A stretch of DNA of 64,000 bases from Rivihabitans pingtungensis (GCF_003201855.1 NZ_QJKI01000021.1:1-64000), one strand, 5' to 3'. Positions 1 to 9,581 are shown, numbered from the stretch's first letter. Numbers and translations: made by a program. Notes: a model not told the origin generated them from the letters alone.

Positions 1-2246
1 GTTTCGTAGTCCAGCGTGGTGCCGGCCTTGAATTGCAGGTTGGCGCCGCTGAGCTGAAAGCGTGCCTGGTCGGCGCCGCCGACAATGCTGTAGGTGAAGG
101 TGTTGCCGGCATCCGGGTCGGCGCTGGTGAGGGAGCCGATGGTCAGCGCGCTGGCGGTGGCGGTGTTTTCTGCCACACTGCTGTTGCTCAGGCTGATGTC
201 GCTGGGGGCTTCGTTGACATCGGTGACATTGAGGGTCACCGCCTTGGTGGTGGTGTGGGTGGCATCCCTGACATTGATGGTGAGGCTGTAGCTGGATTTG
301 ACCTCAAAGTTGGCCGGGCTGAGCAAACGCACGGCGCCAGCGGTGTCGATGCTGAATGATGCCGCATCGGTGCCGGTCAGCGCATAGGTGAGCGCATCGC
401 TCTCGGCATCCGTGGCGGTGGCGGTATAAACCACCGTGCTGGTGGCGGCGTTTTCTGCCACGCTGCCGCTGGCTCCACTGGTGATGACCGGCGCCATATT
501 GGCCAGGCTGATGACGATGGTTTTGGCTTGGTTGAGATAGTAGCCACCGGCATCGGTGGCGCGCATCAGCACATGATAGCTGCCTGCCGCCAAAGGCGTG
601 GCGCCCACTTTCAGCGTGTTTCCCAGCATGGTGAACTTGCCATTGTCGGCGTCATTGCTGCCATTGCCCAGAGCCAGGCTGAAGGTGTGTGTGTCGCCAA
701 CATCGGGGTCTGCTGCGGACAGCGTGCCCACCGAGGCGCCCGCCACGGCGGTGGCAGAATTCAGGCCAGCGCTGGTGAAATTGACCGCTGTCGGCGCTTC
801 GTTGACATTGCTGATGCTCAGTGTCACCGCCTGGCTGCTGGTGGCATAGCCATCGGCGGCATTGACGGTGAAGCTGTAACTGGGCTGGGTTTCATAGTCT
901 GCCGGGCTGAGCAGGCGGACGGCGCCGGCGGTGTCGATGCTGAATGCAGCGGCATCGGTTCCGCTGAGCGAATAGGTAATGGCGTCGCCTTCCGCATCGC
1001 TGGCGCTGGTGGTGTACACCACGGTGCTGGTGGCGGCGTTTTCCGCCACGCTGGCAGTGTCGCCGCTGCTGATGGTCGGAGCGGTATTGCTGGGCTCGGC
1101 AATGTCGATGTCGTCCAGGCCGATGCCGCTGGCACTGCCGGCAAACTGGATCACCACGCTGGTAACACGATTGAAATTGCTGGTGACGCCGGGCGTGTAG
1201 CTGGCAAGCGAAGTAAAGCTGCTGGGCACTTCCACCAGCTCCTGCCCGCTGCTGGCGCCGTTGGGTTTGATGGTATAAATGCCGCCGGTATTGCTTGGGT
1301 CGGCCAGTTTCAGGCTTTTCAGCCAGAAGGCATCGCCAAACACGCCGTCGTTGTTGATGTCGGCGGTCAGGGTAACCGAGCTGCCGGCGCTGGAACCGGT
1401 ATTCAGCGCCCAGGCGCCGGTGAATGCCGAGCCGCCCCAGCCGTATATGCCGTTATAACCGTAATCGTTGATCATCCGCCAAGTGCCGTTGGCGGCGGTC
1501 AAGCGGATGGCGGTGATGGGGGCGCTCCAGCCCCAGGTGGTGGAGGTGGCCACCGAGGTATAATCGCCCCCATCGGTGGTGCTGTCAAAATCATGCGAGG
1601 CCGCCAGCACGCCACGATACTGGTTGGCCACCTTGGTCAACCAGGCCGGAATCCGCTGGCGGCTGGGCCGGCCGACCTGCACATCCAGCGTCCAGCCATG
1701 GCCCGCGCCAATTGGCGTGGATGCTGCGGCAAGCTGGGCGCCGCTCCACTGTGCCAGCTCAGCGACAAAACGCTGGCCACGTGCTCCCTGTGCCACTTCA
1801 CAGCCATACACCCACCAGTCGGCGTCTGTCGCCAGTGCGCGGCCAATCTGGCGCAGGCTATCCGCGTGTGTGGCCAGATTGGCTTGCGTCAGCCACTGCT
1901 TGCCCAGTAACAAGCCACCGCTGCGGCCGTGACAGAGCAGATGCAGTGTGTGCAGCGAACCTGCCGGCCTGTGCGCCAGGTGGGTGGCCAGTTGATCCAG
2001 CCCGCCATCCAGTATCACTACTTCAGTATGTGCAGATGAGGCTGGCAACAGGCTGACCAGATATGGCCAATCCTGGATGCCCTGATCAACCACAATCAAT
2101 GATGCGGGCTTGGCTGCTGCGTACAGGGTGGGGGTGTCTGGATGGCGAACGAAAAAAGCAGGATTCATGGGTCTGGCGCGGTAAAAATGGTCGCTGATCG
2201 TGACATCAGCGCCGATCACTTCAATCGGTGAAAACGCAATATCCAT
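1..2246 (-). CDS. DUF4347 / cadherin-like repeat giant surface protein (N-terminal part, runs off window)
   Basis: An open frame of 748 codons reads leftward and leaves the window, so only the N-terminal part is seen. Residues ~48-190 match the DUF4347 pattern (IVVDQGIQDW, LLCHGRSGG, YGCEVAQGARGQ), a module found at the N-terminus of very large bacterial surface or secreted proteins. H106-G and G-C149 are spaced like a caspase-type His/Cys pair, but that is inference. A central beta-rich region follows, then cadherin-like repeats with VAENAATSTVVYT, SIDTAGAVRLLSPA and VTDVNEAPS motifs. Two repeat units are nearly identical in DNA (about 310-385 and 896-971). The start is uncertain: ATG at 2246 or in-frame ATG at 2168, neither with a clear ribosome site. 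Secretion, probably by a type I system, is inferred from the family only. Confidence 0.8.
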   Translation of the reverse strand, partial: MDIAFSPIEVIGADVTISDHFYRARPMNPAFFVRHPDTPTLYAAAKPASLIVVDQGIQDWPYLVSLLPASSAHTEVVILDGGLDQLATHLAHRPAGSLHTLHLLCHGRSGGLLLGKQWLTQANLATHADSLRQIGRALATDADWWVYGCEVAQGARGQRFVAELAQWSGAQLAAASTPIGAGHGWTLDVQVGRPSRQRIPAWLTKVANQYRGVLAASHDFDSTTDGGDYTSVATSTTWGWSAPITAIRLTAANGTWRMINDYGYNGIYGWGGSAFTGAWALNTGSSAGSSVTLTADINNDGVFGDAFWLKSLKLADPSNTGGIYTIKPNGASSGQELVEVPSSFTSLASYTPGVTSNFNRVTSVVIQFAGSASGIGLDDIDIAEPSNTAPTISSGDTASVAENAATSTVVYTTSASDAEGDAITYSLSGTDAAAFSIDTAGAVRLLSPADYETQPSYSFTVNAADGYATSSQAVTLSISNVNEAPTAVNFTSAGLNSATAVAGASVGTLSAADPDVGDTHTFSLALGNGSNDADNGKFTMLGNTLKVGATPLAAGSYHVLMRATDAGGYYLNQAKTIVISLANMAPVITSGASGSVAENAATSTVVYTATATDAESDALTYALTGTDAASFSIDTAGAVRLLSPANFEVKSSYSLTINVRDATHTTTKAVTLNVTDVNEAPSDISLSNSSVAENTATASALTIGSLTSADPDAGNTFTYSIVGGADQARFQLSGANLQFKAGTTLDYE

Positions 2247-2387
2247 CAAAAAACATATATGGCATGTTTTGGGCTTGAATTTAGCTGGATTCGTGTGCGC
2301 AGGGCGCCGGCAACATGCTGTTTGATTACGTCATGATGTGGGCCACTTCATCCCCAGGTGGGTGAGAAAATGGCCAAGGCGACGTTC

Positions 2388-2479
2388 AGCGCCGCTCACA
2401 AAATCCCTTGTGGCGTGGCGTACGCTCTTACGGCCACATGCCTAAGCACGATCACTTCGAGTTTTGTGAGCGGCGCTTA
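2388..2479 (-). repeat. Intergenic palindromic repeat, degenerate copy
   Basis: The left end GCGCCGCTCACAAAAT and the right end TTTTGTGAGCGGCGCTTA form the terminal inverted repeat. The interior has diverged from the ~115-bp family core. It lies upstream of the DUF4347 gene. Confidence 0.75.
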
Positions 2480-2745
2480 ACCGGGCAAGATTTGGCAGCC
2501 TCCGCCATGGCGAAACCTTGCACGTTTTTCAACGTTTGCCGATGTTGGATAGCGGGCCAGGCAAAGTCAATTGCCACCAGAACGATTAAGACAGATTGAG
2601 CGGACTTTGCGATGAAATGTCGGTTTCCCAGCGCAAAAACTCCGCTTGCAATACGAATAAGGCCGCTCAAAAATGCCGTGAGGCAGGCGGCCGCAGACAG
2701 TAGAACTGACGTGCAACAATGCCACACGTGTTTTGTGCGTGCTTA
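2480..2745. other. Intergenic stretch, no convincing gene
   Basis: A leftward 91-codon frame (2452-2727) starting MWHCCTSVLL crosses this stretch. It ends inside the adjacent repeat, has no recognisable family and no evident ribosome site, so I do not call a gene. No hairpin terminator is evident. Confidence 0.4.
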
Positions 2746-3813
2746 TTAACCGTGTTGATCTGCCGTGATTTCATGCATCCAGCGGGTAATGCCCTGCCCG
2801 TCGTCCAGCGCAGGATTGTGCGGGCCAGTCCGAGCCGGATTCAATGCCGACACGCTGCGCAGCGCGGCCGGAGTGACACCGTATGCCGCCTTGAAGGCAC
2901 GGGTAAAGGTGGCCATGCTGGCAAAGCCACAGCGTTGGGCTATGTCGCTGATGCGCAGATTGGCCAGTTCGCGGGCACGCAAGGCAAAAAACGCCCGGCG
3001 CAGGCGACGGCTGCGGATATAGCCGGCCACACCGCCAAACGGTTCAAACAGCCGGTATAGGGTGGCGCGCGACAGGGCAAAGCGGGCAGCCACCTGCTCG
3101 GCGTCCAGCGCGGGGTCAGAAAGGTGGGCGTCAATATGGCGGCGCACGTGCAGCACCGTGCGGGTGACATTGGCGCCAGCCTGTTCATCCCGGGTTTCGA
3201 TTTCACCTTGCAGACAAGCCGCCAGCAGGGCAATGGCGCCACCGGCGATTCTTTCGCACTCGCGCACGGTCATGTGTGGCGCCTGCTCGAACAGCACCAA
3301 AAGGTGTTGCGACAGAATCCGGTTCCAGGTGCTGCCGGCCTTGAGCACCAGGCCATGCAGGGCTTCCAGCCGGGGCAATTTGGCCTCCAGCAGTACCCGG
3401 GGAATCACCAATGTGAGGTTTTCAAAATCACTGGCCTGAGTATCAAATGTCTCCGCGCAATCCAGCACACAAATATCCCCAGCCTGTACTTCAATCTCTG
3501 CTGAGCCGGCGCGGCCGTGATACCCGCCCACCATGTAAAGCTGGACGATGATATGGTCAATGCCACTGCGGGCAATGGTGGTGGTCGAGCGGGAAAAACA
3601 CTGCGCCACCGAGCGGGTGTGGCCCAGCAATACCGAGCCCAGTGAATAAGAGGTTAAATCCGCCTGAAAACGCCCGGCTTGCCCCGGGTCATGCAGGGCA
3701 ATATCAAACAGCGTATCGGTGGCCTGACGCCAGATGGCGTAATTCTGCTCAGCCGGCAAATCCTGGCTGGTGAAATGAATCAGGGGCAGGCGGTCTTCAC
3801 CTGTGCTGGACAT
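2746..3813 (-). CDS. AraC family transcriptional regulator
   Basis: A 355-residue regulator. The N-terminal ~180 residues fit the AraC-binding-like ligand or dimerisation domain (IHFTSQDLPAEQNYAIWRQA near the start; GDICVLDCAETFDT in a cupin-like region). The C-terminal ~100 residues form the double helix-turn-helix: AEQVAARFALSRATLYRLF, then ISDIAQRCGFASMATFTRAF and YGVTPAALR, the usual AraC signature. The frame stays open upstream to 4092, but that extension runs through a palindromic repeat and is low-complexity, so I chose ATG 3813 (MSSTGEDRLP), although its ribosome site is weak. It is divergent from the ssuE operon with a ~380-bp gap. Control of that operon is possible but not shown. 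Confidence 0.88.
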   Translation of the reverse strand: MSSTGEDRLPLIHFTSQDLPAEQNYAIWRQATDTLFDIALHDPGQAGRFQADLTSYSLGSVLLGHTRSVAQCFSRSTTTIARSGIDHIIVQLYMVGGYHGRAGSAEIEVQAGDICVLDCAETFDTQASDFENLTLVIPRVLLEAKLPRLEALHGLVLKAGSTWNRILSQHLLVLFEQAPHMTVRECERIAGGAIALLAACLQGEIETRDEQAGANVTRTVLHVRRHIDAHLSDPALDAEQVAARFALSRATLYRLFEPFGGVAGYIRSRRLRRAFFALRARELANLRISDIAQRCGFASMATFTRAFKAAYGVTPAALRSVSALNPARTGPHNPALDDGQGITRWMHEITADQHG

Positions 3814-3994
3814 CGGTGCGCTCGTGTGAGAATGATCCGAAAGATATTCTGCCGGATCATACCACCATTCATTATCCGCACTGTGACAGGCCAGACAGCA
3901 CATGATTTTGCCTGGCCTGTACGCAAACGCCAGATTTTGTACCACTCCACGTTTTGTCCCCTTGTGCGGCCGGCGCGGGCGCACCTGACCAGAT

Positions 3995-4098
3995 ATGCCG
4001 CTCACAAACCCCTCTCGGCGTTGTTGCCCAGTACTTGTACGGCCTGCGGCTGCGCGCCTGGCCAGGCGTGCTCCGCTGAGTTTCGTGAGCAACTCTTA
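3995..4098 (-). repeat. Intergenic palindromic repeat copy
   Basis: Reverse orientation: ATGCCGCTCACAAACC, then CTCGGCGTTGTTGCCC, then GGCCAGGCGTGCTCCGCTGA, ending TTTCGTGAGCAACTCTTA. The ends are imperfect inverted repeats. It sits between the divergent AraC and ssuE genes. Confidence 0.8.
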
Positions 4099-4114
4099 GC
4101 AGAAATTCTGCTAA
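4096..4114. promoter_or_regulatory. 19-bp palindrome upstream of ssuE, candidate operator
   Basis: TTAGCAGAAATTCTGCTAA is a perfect 9-1-9 palindrome lying 82 bp before the ssuE start. Its left end merges with the right end of the neighbouring palindromic repeat. Size and symmetry suit a dimeric regulator. The binding protein is unknown. Confidence 0.45.
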
Positions 4115-4195
4115 CGATGTGCAATTCCCTTGTTTAAAGCGCATAAAAACTGCGTGCTAAGGTGCGACCATCTTGACTGCATTCTGGCCTACCCG

Positions 4196-4777
4196 ATGAA
4201 CGTCCTCGCCATTTCTGGCAGCCCCAGCGCCACCTCGAAAACCCTGCGTCTGCTCGACCCGCTGGAGCAGGCGCTCAACGCCGCCGACATCGAGCTGCGC
4301 CGTGTGTCGGTCAGTGATTTTCCGGCCGAGGCGGCGCTGTTGGCGCGCTTTGACCATCCAGCCGTACAGGGTTTTCACCGCCAGCTGGCGCAGGCCAGCG
4401 GCGTGGTGGTGCTCACCCCGGTGTACCAGTCGGCCTACGCCGGCGCGCTGAAAGTGCTGCTGGATTTGATCCCGGAAGGCGGGTTGGCCGGCAAGCCGGT
4501 GTTGCCGCTGGTCAGCGGCGGCTCGGCCGGGCACCTGCTGGCGGTGGATTACGCGCTCAAGCCGGTGCTGTCGGCGCTGAAAGCCAGCGAGATTCATCAG
4601 GGCGTGTTCGCGGTCAGCGGCGACATCGGCGTGGACGCCGACGGCGGCCTGGCATTGGCGCCGGCGCTGCGCGCCCGGCTGGACGAAGCCGCCCAGCTGT
4701 TTGCCAGCCAGCTGTCGGCGCGACGGCGCGCCCAGCAGGCGCCGGCCTCGTGGTCTGGCCTGCGAGTGTGTCTGTGA
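4196..4777 (+). CDS. ssuE: NADPH-dependent FMN reductase (SsuE type)
   Basis: A 193-residue flavodoxin-fold reductase that would supply FMNH2 to the alkanesulfonate monooxygenase encoded downstream. Visible features are the N-terminal phosphate-binding start MNVLAISGSPSATSKT, the VVLTPVYQSAYAGALKVLLD segment typical of SsuE/MsuE FMN reductases, and LPLVSGGSAGHLLAVDYALKP. The size matches the family (about 190). The upstream in-frame ATG at 4130 would add 22 non-conserved residues, so ATG 4196 is preferred. It is the first gene of ssuEADCB, with a 55-bp gap to ssuA. Confidence 0.93.
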   Translation: MNVLAISGSPSATSKTLRLLDPLEQALNAADIELRRVSVSDFPAEAALLARFDHPAVQGFHRQLAQASGVVVLTPVYQSAYAGALKVLLDLIPEGGLAGKPVLPLVSGGSAGHLLAVDYALKPVLSALKASEIHQGVFAVSGDIGVDADGGLALAPALRARLDEAAQLFASQLSARRRAQQAPASWSGLRVCL

Positions 4778-4832
4778 GCGCGCGCCGCTGTGTCTGGGCG
4801 CCGTTGCGCGACATTGATCAGGGAGACATGTC

Positions 4833-5768
4833 ATGAAACCGGTTTTTCGTCTGGCCAGCGCGCTGCTGCTGGCGGCATCGCTGTCTTCAGCCTGGGCGCT
4901 GGAGCTGAACATCGGCTACCAGAAAAGCGCCATCAATCTGGCTTCGCTGAAAGCGCAGGGCGTGCTGGAGCAAAGGCTCAAGCCGCTGGGGGTGGAGGTG
5001 AAGTGGTTTGAATTTCAGGCCGGCCCGCCGATTCTGGAGGCGATGAACGCCGGCAGCGTCAGCTTGGGCATGACCGGCGATTCGCCGCCGATCTTTGCCC
5101 AGTCTGCCGGCGCCGAGATTGTCTACATCGGCCAGGAGCCGGCCAAGCCGGAATCCTCCGCCATCCTGGTGCCGGCGGCGTCGTCGATTCGCACGCTGGC
5201 GGATCTGAAGGGCAAGAAAATCGCCTTCACCAAGGGCTCCAGCGCCCATTACCTGACGGTGAGCGCGCTGCAAAAAGCCGGCCTGAGCTACGCCGACATT
5301 CAGCCGGTGTATCTGAGCCCGTCCGAGGCGCGCGCCGCGCTGGAGCGCGGCAGCGTGGACGCCTGGACCATCTGGGATCCGTACTACGCCGCCGCCCAGC
5401 GCGCGGGCGGCGTGCGCGTGCTGGCCACCGGCCAGGGGCTGACCAGCAACAACACGTTTTATCTGGCTGCGCGCAAATTTGCCCGCGCCAACCCCAAGGT
5501 GATCGACGTGGTGTTTCAGGCGCTCACCGAAAACGACCGCCAGCTGGCTGGCGAGGTGAAAAAAGTGGCTGCCACCTTGTCCGGCTACACCGGCCTGGAC
5601 GCTGGCGTGTACGAAACCATGCTGGAGCGCCATCCCAGCTATCGGGTGGATTACCTGACGCCTGCGGTGCTGCGCGAGCAGCAAAAGATCGCCGACACCT
5701 TTCATGGTCTGGGGCTGATCCCGCGTCCGATTCAGGTGCACGAAGCCGCCTGGCGGCCAGGCCGCTGA
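4833..5768 (+). CDS. ssuA: Aliphatic sulfonate ABC transporter, periplasmic binding protein
   Basis: A 311-residue binding protein with a Sec signal peptide (MKPVFRLASALLLAASLSSAWA). The mature part begins LELNIGYQKSAINLASLK, the usual SsuA opening. Later features are MTGDSPPIFAQSAG, LKGKKIAFTKGSSAHYL and RGSVDAWTIWDPYYAAAQ, all typical of the sulfonate-binding family. A GGGAG ribosome site precedes the start. It should capture alkanesulfonates in the periplasm and hand them to SsuC/SsuB. A paralogue lies at 59974 in the second cluster. Confidence 0.93.
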   Translation: MKPVFRLASALLLAASLSSAWALELNIGYQKSAINLASLKAQGVLEQRLKPLGVEVKWFEFQAGPPILEAMNAGSVSLGMTGDSPPIFAQSAGAEIVYIGQEPAKPESSAILVPAASSIRTLADLKGKKIAFTKGSSAHYLTVSALQKAGLSYADIQPVYLSPSEARAALERGSVDAWTIWDPYYAAAQRAGGVRVLATGQGLTSNNTFYLAARKFARANPKVIDVVFQALTENDRQLAGEVKKVAATLSGYTGLDAGVYETMLERHPSYRVDYLTPAVLREQQKIADTFHGLGLIPRPIQVHEAAWRPGR

Positions 5769-5825
5769 GCGCCGGCTCGGGGTTTCCGCCCATCACCGAA
5801 TTCAATCTGGCAGGAGTGTATTGCA

Positions 5826-6959
5826 ATGAATGTGTTCTGGTTTTTCCCCACCCATGGCGACGGCCGCTTTCTGGGCAGCCCGGAAGGCGCGCGCACCGTG
5901 GACCATGATTATCTGAGCCAGATTGCCCGCGCCGCCGAGTCGCTGGGTTTTGATGGCGCGCTGATTCCCACCGGGCGTTCGTGTGAAGACCCGTGGGTGA
6001 CCGCGTCCAGCCTGATTCCGCTGACCCGCAAGCTGAAGTTTCTGGTGGCGGTGCGCCCCGGCATCATGTCGCCCACCGTGGCGGCGCGCATGGCGGCCAG
6101 TTTTGACCGTCACTCCAATGGCCGCTTGCTGATCAATGTGGTGGCTGGCGGCGACCCGGTGGAGCTGGCCGGCGACGGCTGCTGGCTGAGCCACGACGAG
6201 CGCTACGAGGCGGCCAGCGAGTTTCTGGATGTCTGGAAGGGCGTGCTGTCCGGCCAGGTGGTGGACCTGGAAGGCAAGCACATCACCGTCAAAGGCGCGC
6301 AACAGTTGTTTCCCCCGGTCAGCCAGCCGCATCCGCCGGTGTATTTTGGCGGCTCGTCGCCGGCAGCGCACGACCTGGCCGCCCGCCATGTGGATTTGTA
6401 CCTGAGCTGGGGCGAGCCGCTGGACGAGGTGGCGAAAAAAATTGCCGATCTGCGCCAGCGCGCTGCCGCCTATGGCCGCACGTTGCGCTTTGGCCTGCGC
6501 GTGCATGTGATTGTGCGCGACAGCACCGAAGAAGCCTGGCGCGCAGCGGATGCCTTGATCAGCAAGCTGGATGATCAGGTGATCACCAACGCCCAACACA
6601 CCCTGGGCCGCGCCGATTCTGAAGGTCAGCGCCGGATGGCGGCCTTGCACGGCGGCCGCCGCGACCGGCTGGAAATCGCCCCCAATTTGTGGGCGGGCGT
6701 GGGCCTGGTGCGCGGCGGCGCCGGCACGGCGCTGGTGGGCGATGGCCCCACCGTGGCGGCGCGGCTGCGCGAATATGCCGAGCTGGGCATCGACACCTTT
6801 GTGCTGTCCGGCTATCCGCACCTGGACGAAGCCTATCGGGTGGCCGAACTGGTGTTTCCGCACCTGCCGGGCCGCGCCCAGCCGGCGCGCACCGGCGGCC
6901 ATGCGGCCGGCGAGGTGATGGCCAACCAGCATGTGCCGCGCCTGGCGGCGGCGTCGTGA
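5826..6959 (+). CDS. ssuD: FMNH2-dependent alkanesulfonate monooxygenase
   Basis: A 377-residue luciferase-like TIM-barrel monooxygenase, the usual SsuD length. It is expected to cleave alkanesulfonates to aldehyde and sulfite with FMNH2 and O2. Recognisable parts are [77 protein letters not shown] and [19 protein letters not shown]. An AGGAG site precedes the ATG. The flavin comes from SsuE (4196). A close paralogue is encoded at 57944. Confidence 0.95.
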   Translation: MNVFWFFPTHGDGRFLGSPEGARTVDHDYLSQIARAAESLGFDGALIPTGRSCEDPWVTASSLIPLTRKLKFLVAVRPGIMSPTVAARMAASFDRHSNGRLLINVVAGGDPVELAGDGCWLSHDERYEAASEFLDVWKGVLSGQVVDLEGKHITVKGAQQLFPPVSQPHPPVYFGGSSPAAHDLAARHVDLYLSWGEPLDEVAKKIADLRQRAAAYGRTLRFGLRVHVIVRDSTEEAWRAADALISKLDDQVITNAQHTLGRADSEGQRRMAALHGGRRDRLEIAPNLWAGVGLVRGGAGTALVGDGPTVAARLREYAELGIDTFVLSGYPHLDEAYRVAELVFPHLPGRAQPARTGGHAAGEVMANQHVPRLAAAS

Positions 6960-6972
6960 ACGGAGCATCCGC

Positions 6973-7746
6973 ATGAAAGCTTCCTGGTTTTCCCGGCTGA
7001 TTCCCTGGCTGGCGCCGTTCACCCTGCTGGCGCTGTGGCAGCTCGGCTCCAGCCTGGGCTGGATCAATCATCGCGTGCTGCCGGCGCCGCTGGCGGTGCT
7101 GACTTCTGGCTGGGGCTTGCTGAGCAGCGGCGAGTTGTTTCGCCATCTGGCCAGCAGCTTTGGCCGCGCCGCCAGCGGCTTTGTCATCGGCGGCGGCCTG
7201 GGTTTGATTTTTGGCCTGATCGCCGGCCTGTCGCGGCTGGGCGAGGCGCTGTTCGACACCACCCTGCAAATGCTGCGCAACATCCCGCCGCTGGCGATTT
7301 TGCCGCTGGTGATTTTGTGGTTTGGCATCGATGAATCGGCCAAGGTGTTTCTGGTGGCGTTCGGCACGCTGTTTCCGGTGTACCTGAACACCTATCACGG
7401 CATCCGCTCAATCGACCCGGCCTTGCTGGAAATGGCGCGCAGCTATGGTGTGTCCGGCCGCGAGCTGTTCCGCCATGTGGTGCTGCCTGGCGCGTTGCCG
7501 TCGATTCTGGTGGGCGTGCGCTACGCGCTGGGCATCGCCTGGATCTTGCTGATCGTGGCGGAAACCTTGTCGGCCACCAGCGGCATTGGCTATCTGGCCG
7601 CCAACGCCCGTGAGTTTTTGCAAACCGACATTGTCGTGCTGTCCATCCTGCTGTACGCCCTGCTGGGCAAGGTGGTGGATTCGCTGGCCCGCTGGCTGGA
7701 GCGCCGCTGGTTGCAGTGGCATCCCTCGTACTTCCAGCCCGCATGA
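6973..7746 (+). CDS. ssuC: Sulfonate ABC transporter permease
   Basis: A 257-residue inner-membrane permease with about six hydrophobic segments and the binding-protein-dependent transport motif ([35 protein letters not shown]). The start at 6973 ([12 protein letters not shown]) follows a GGAG site; the longer in-frame ATG at 6931 overlaps ssuD and adds an Arg-rich tail. It should form the channel of the sulfonate importer with SsuB. It follows ssuD by 13 bp and precedes ssuB by 26 bp, consistent with one operon. Confidence 0.93.
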   Translation: MKASWFSRLIPWLAPFTLLALWQLGSSLGWINHRVLPAPLAVLTSGWGLLSSGELFRHLASSFGRAASGFVIGGGLGLIFGLIAGLSRLGEALFDTTLQMLRNIPPLAILPLVILWFGIDESAKVFLVAFGTLFPVYLNTYHGIRSIDPALLEMARSYGVSGRELFRHVVLPGALPSILVGVRYALGIAWILLIVAETLSATSGIGYLAANAREFLQTDIVVLSILLYALLGKVVDSLARWLERRWLQWHPSYFQPA

Positions 7747-7772
7747 CGCCGTGCAGAAGAAAGGAAACCGTG

Positions 7773-8567
7773 ATGAAACTTGACGACCTGCCCAGCGCAG
7801 AACACGCGCCGATTGTGTTGTCCGGCCTGACGCGCCGCTTTGGCGAACGGGTGGTGCTGGATGGGCTGAACCTGAGCATTCCGGCCGGCCAGTTTCTGGC
7901 GGTGGTCGGCCGCTCCGGCTGCGGCAAGAGCACGCTGCTGCGCCTGCTGGCCGGGCTGGATCGCGCCGACGGCGGCGAGCTGCGCCAGCCGGCGCAGCAA
8001 AGCGTGCGGGTGATGTTTCAGGAGGCGCGGCTGTTGCCGTGGAAGTCGGTGCTGGACAACGTCGCCCTGGGCCTGGCCCCGGCGCAGCGCGAGCAGGCGC
8101 GAGACGCGCTGGCCGAAGTCGGCCTGGCCGATCGGGCCGATGAATGGCCGGCGCGCTTGTCCGGCGGCCAGCGCCAGCGGGTGGCCCTGGCCCGCGCGCT
8201 GGTGCACCAGCCGCGCCTCTTGCTGCTGGACGAACCCCTGGGCGCGCTGGATGCGCTCACCCGGCTGGACATGCAGGGGCTGATCGAACGGCTGTGGCTG
8301 GCGCATCGCTGCACCACCGTGCTGGTGACTCACGATGTGGGCGAGGCGGTGAACCTGGCCGACCGGGTGGTGCTGGTGGAAAACGGCCAGGTGGCCATGG
8401 ACACGCCGGTGCCGCTGGCGCGCAGCCGCAACCCGGCCGACCCGGCCTTTGTGGCGCTGGAGCACGCCATCCTGCAACGGGTGCTGCAAGGCCCCAACGC
8501 CCAGCCGGCGTCTACGCCTACGCCTGCGCCGGCGATTCATGTTTCGCAATTGCAGTGGGCGCTATAA
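7773..8567 (+). CDS. ssuB: Sulfonate ABC transporter ATP-binding protein
   Basis: A 264-residue ABC ATPase. Walker A is GRSGCGKST (residues ~46-54), followed by the Q-loop [11 protein letters not shown], signature LSGGQRQRV, Walker [13 protein letters not shown] and the H-loop [10 protein letters not shown]. The start at 7773 has an AAGGAA site; an earlier in-frame ATG (7716) overlaps ssuC and is not conserved. The C-terminus has a short Pro/Thr/Ala tail. The TAA stop (8565-8567) is also the first three bases of a palindromic repeat. Confidence 0.93.
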   Translation: MKLDDLPSAEHAPIVLSGLTRRFGERVVLDGLNLSIPAGQFLAVVGRSGCGKSTLLRLLAGLDRADGGELRQPAQQSVRVMFQEARLLPWKSVLDNVALGLAPAQREQARDALAEVGLADRADEWPARLSGGQRQRVALARALVHQPRLLLLDEPLGALDALTRLDMQGLIERLWLAHRCTTVLVTHDVGEAVNLADRVVLVENGQVAMDTPVPLARSRNPADPAFVALEHAILQRVLQGPNAQPASTPTPAPAIHVSQLQWAL

Positions 8568-8679
8568 GAGCGGCTCACAACACCCAGCGCAGCGATCCTG
8601 GCTAGGCGCACGACCGTAGACAGTACGGGTAGTACGGCAAGGTCGGGCAACAACGCCAGGAGGGTTTTGTTAGCCGCTC
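8565..8679 (+). repeat. Intergenic palindromic repeat, full-length copy after ssuB
   Basis: Forward orientation: TAAGAGCGGCTCACAACACC, CAGCGATCCTGGCTAGGCG, GTAGACAGTAC, GTACGGCAAGGTCG, CAACAACGCCAGGAGG, then TTTTGTTAGCCGCTC. The opening TAA is the ssuB stop codon. Confidence 0.9.
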
Positions 8680-8739
8680 GAGGCCCCGCTGCGTGTTTTT
8701 GACAGACATCCCTCTGAATACTGAATAAGGACTCACCCC

Positions 8740-8955
8740 ATGACCATCCAATCCATCAATGTGCGCAACCAGTTTCGCGGCACGATCAAGGAAATCATCG
8801 AAGGCCCGGTGCTGTCGGAAGTCGATGTGCAAACCGCCTCGGGCATTGTCACCTCGGTGATCACCACCCGCTCGGTGAAAGAACTGCAACTGAAGGTCGG
8901 CTCGGAAGTGGTCGCCTTCGTCAAATCGACCGAAGTGTCGATCGCCACGCTATAA
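8740..8955 (+). CDS. TOBE-domain molybdopterin-binding protein (molbindin, Mop-like)
   Basis: A 71-residue single-TOBE protein (MTIQSINVRNQFRGTIKEI, GPVLSEVDVQTASGIVTSVI, LKVGSEVVAFVKSTEVSIA). This pattern is typical of small oligomeric molbindins that bind molybdate or tungstate. It starts a short run with the nitroreductase (22-bp gap) and DUF2325 gene. The repeat at 8565-8679 separates it from ssuB, so it may have its own promoter. The link to sulfur metabolism is positional only. Confidence 0.9.
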   Translation: MTIQSINVRNQFRGTIKEIIEGPVLSEVDVQTASGIVTSVITTRSVKELQLKVGSEVVAFVKSTEVSIATL

Positions 8956-8977
8956 CCCCCGCCCAAGGAGCCTCACC

Positions 8978-9568
8978 ATGGCCACGCCCCTGCCCGACGC
9001 CGCGCTGGAACAACTGTTCACCCAGGCGCGCTCACTGCACCGTTTTACCGATCAGCCGGTTAGCGATGCGGTGATCGAATCGCTGTACGAGCTGCTGAAA
9101 TGGGGGCCGACCGCCTTCAATGGCCAGCCGGCGCGCTATGTGTTCGTGCGCGGCGCCGACGCCAAGGCGCGCCTGGCGCCGACTTTGTCCGGCAGCAACC
9201 GCGACAAGACCCTGGCCGCGCCGGTGACGGTGATTGTCGCCTACGACCGCGAGTTCCACGAGCGTCTGCCCGAGCTGTTCCCGGCGTTTGACGCGCGCGG
9301 GGTGTTCGCCAAGGCCCCCGAATTGATCGAACCCAGCGCGCGCACCAGCGCCACCTTGCAGGCGGGCTATCTGATTCTGGCGGCGCGCGCGCTGGGGCTG
9401 GACGCCGGGCCGATGACCGGCTTTGACGCCGACGCGGTGGATCAGGCGTTTTTTGCCGACAAGCGTTTGCATTCGCTCTTGCTGGTGAATCTGGGCTATG
9501 GCGTGCGCGAAGGCGCCGCGCCGCGTGGCCCGCGTCTGGCGTTTGACGAGGTTGCACACATCGTGTGA
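8978..9568 (+). CDS. Nitroreductase family protein (RutE-like malonic semialdehyde reductase)
   Basis: A 196-residue FMN-dependent nitroreductase-fold protein. The N-terminus RSLHRFTDQPVSDAVIESLYELLKWGPTAFNGQPARYVFV is typical of the RutE/HadB-like subgroup, as is LGLDAGPMTGFDADAVDQAFF near residue 145. The length matches RutE (about 196). RutE reduces malonic semialdehyde in pyrimidine degradation, but no other rut gene is seen here, so the true substrate is open. An AAGGAGC ribosome site precedes the start. Confidence 0.88.
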   Translation: MATPLPDAALEQLFTQARSLHRFTDQPVSDAVIESLYELLKWGPTAFNGQPARYVFVRGADAKARLAPTLSGSNRDKTLAAPVTVIVAYDREFHERLPELFPAFDARGVFAKAPELIEPSARTSATLQAGYLILAARALGLDAGPMTGFDADAVDQAFFADKRLHSLLLVNLGYGVREGAAPRGPRLAFDEVAHIV

Positions 9569-9581
9569 CGGGGAGGCTGAC

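Noticed and set aside
3814..4092. N-terminal extension of the AraC regulator
   Set aside because: The frame is open to 4092 but passes through a palindromic repeat and lacks conservation; ATG 3813 gives the usual family length.
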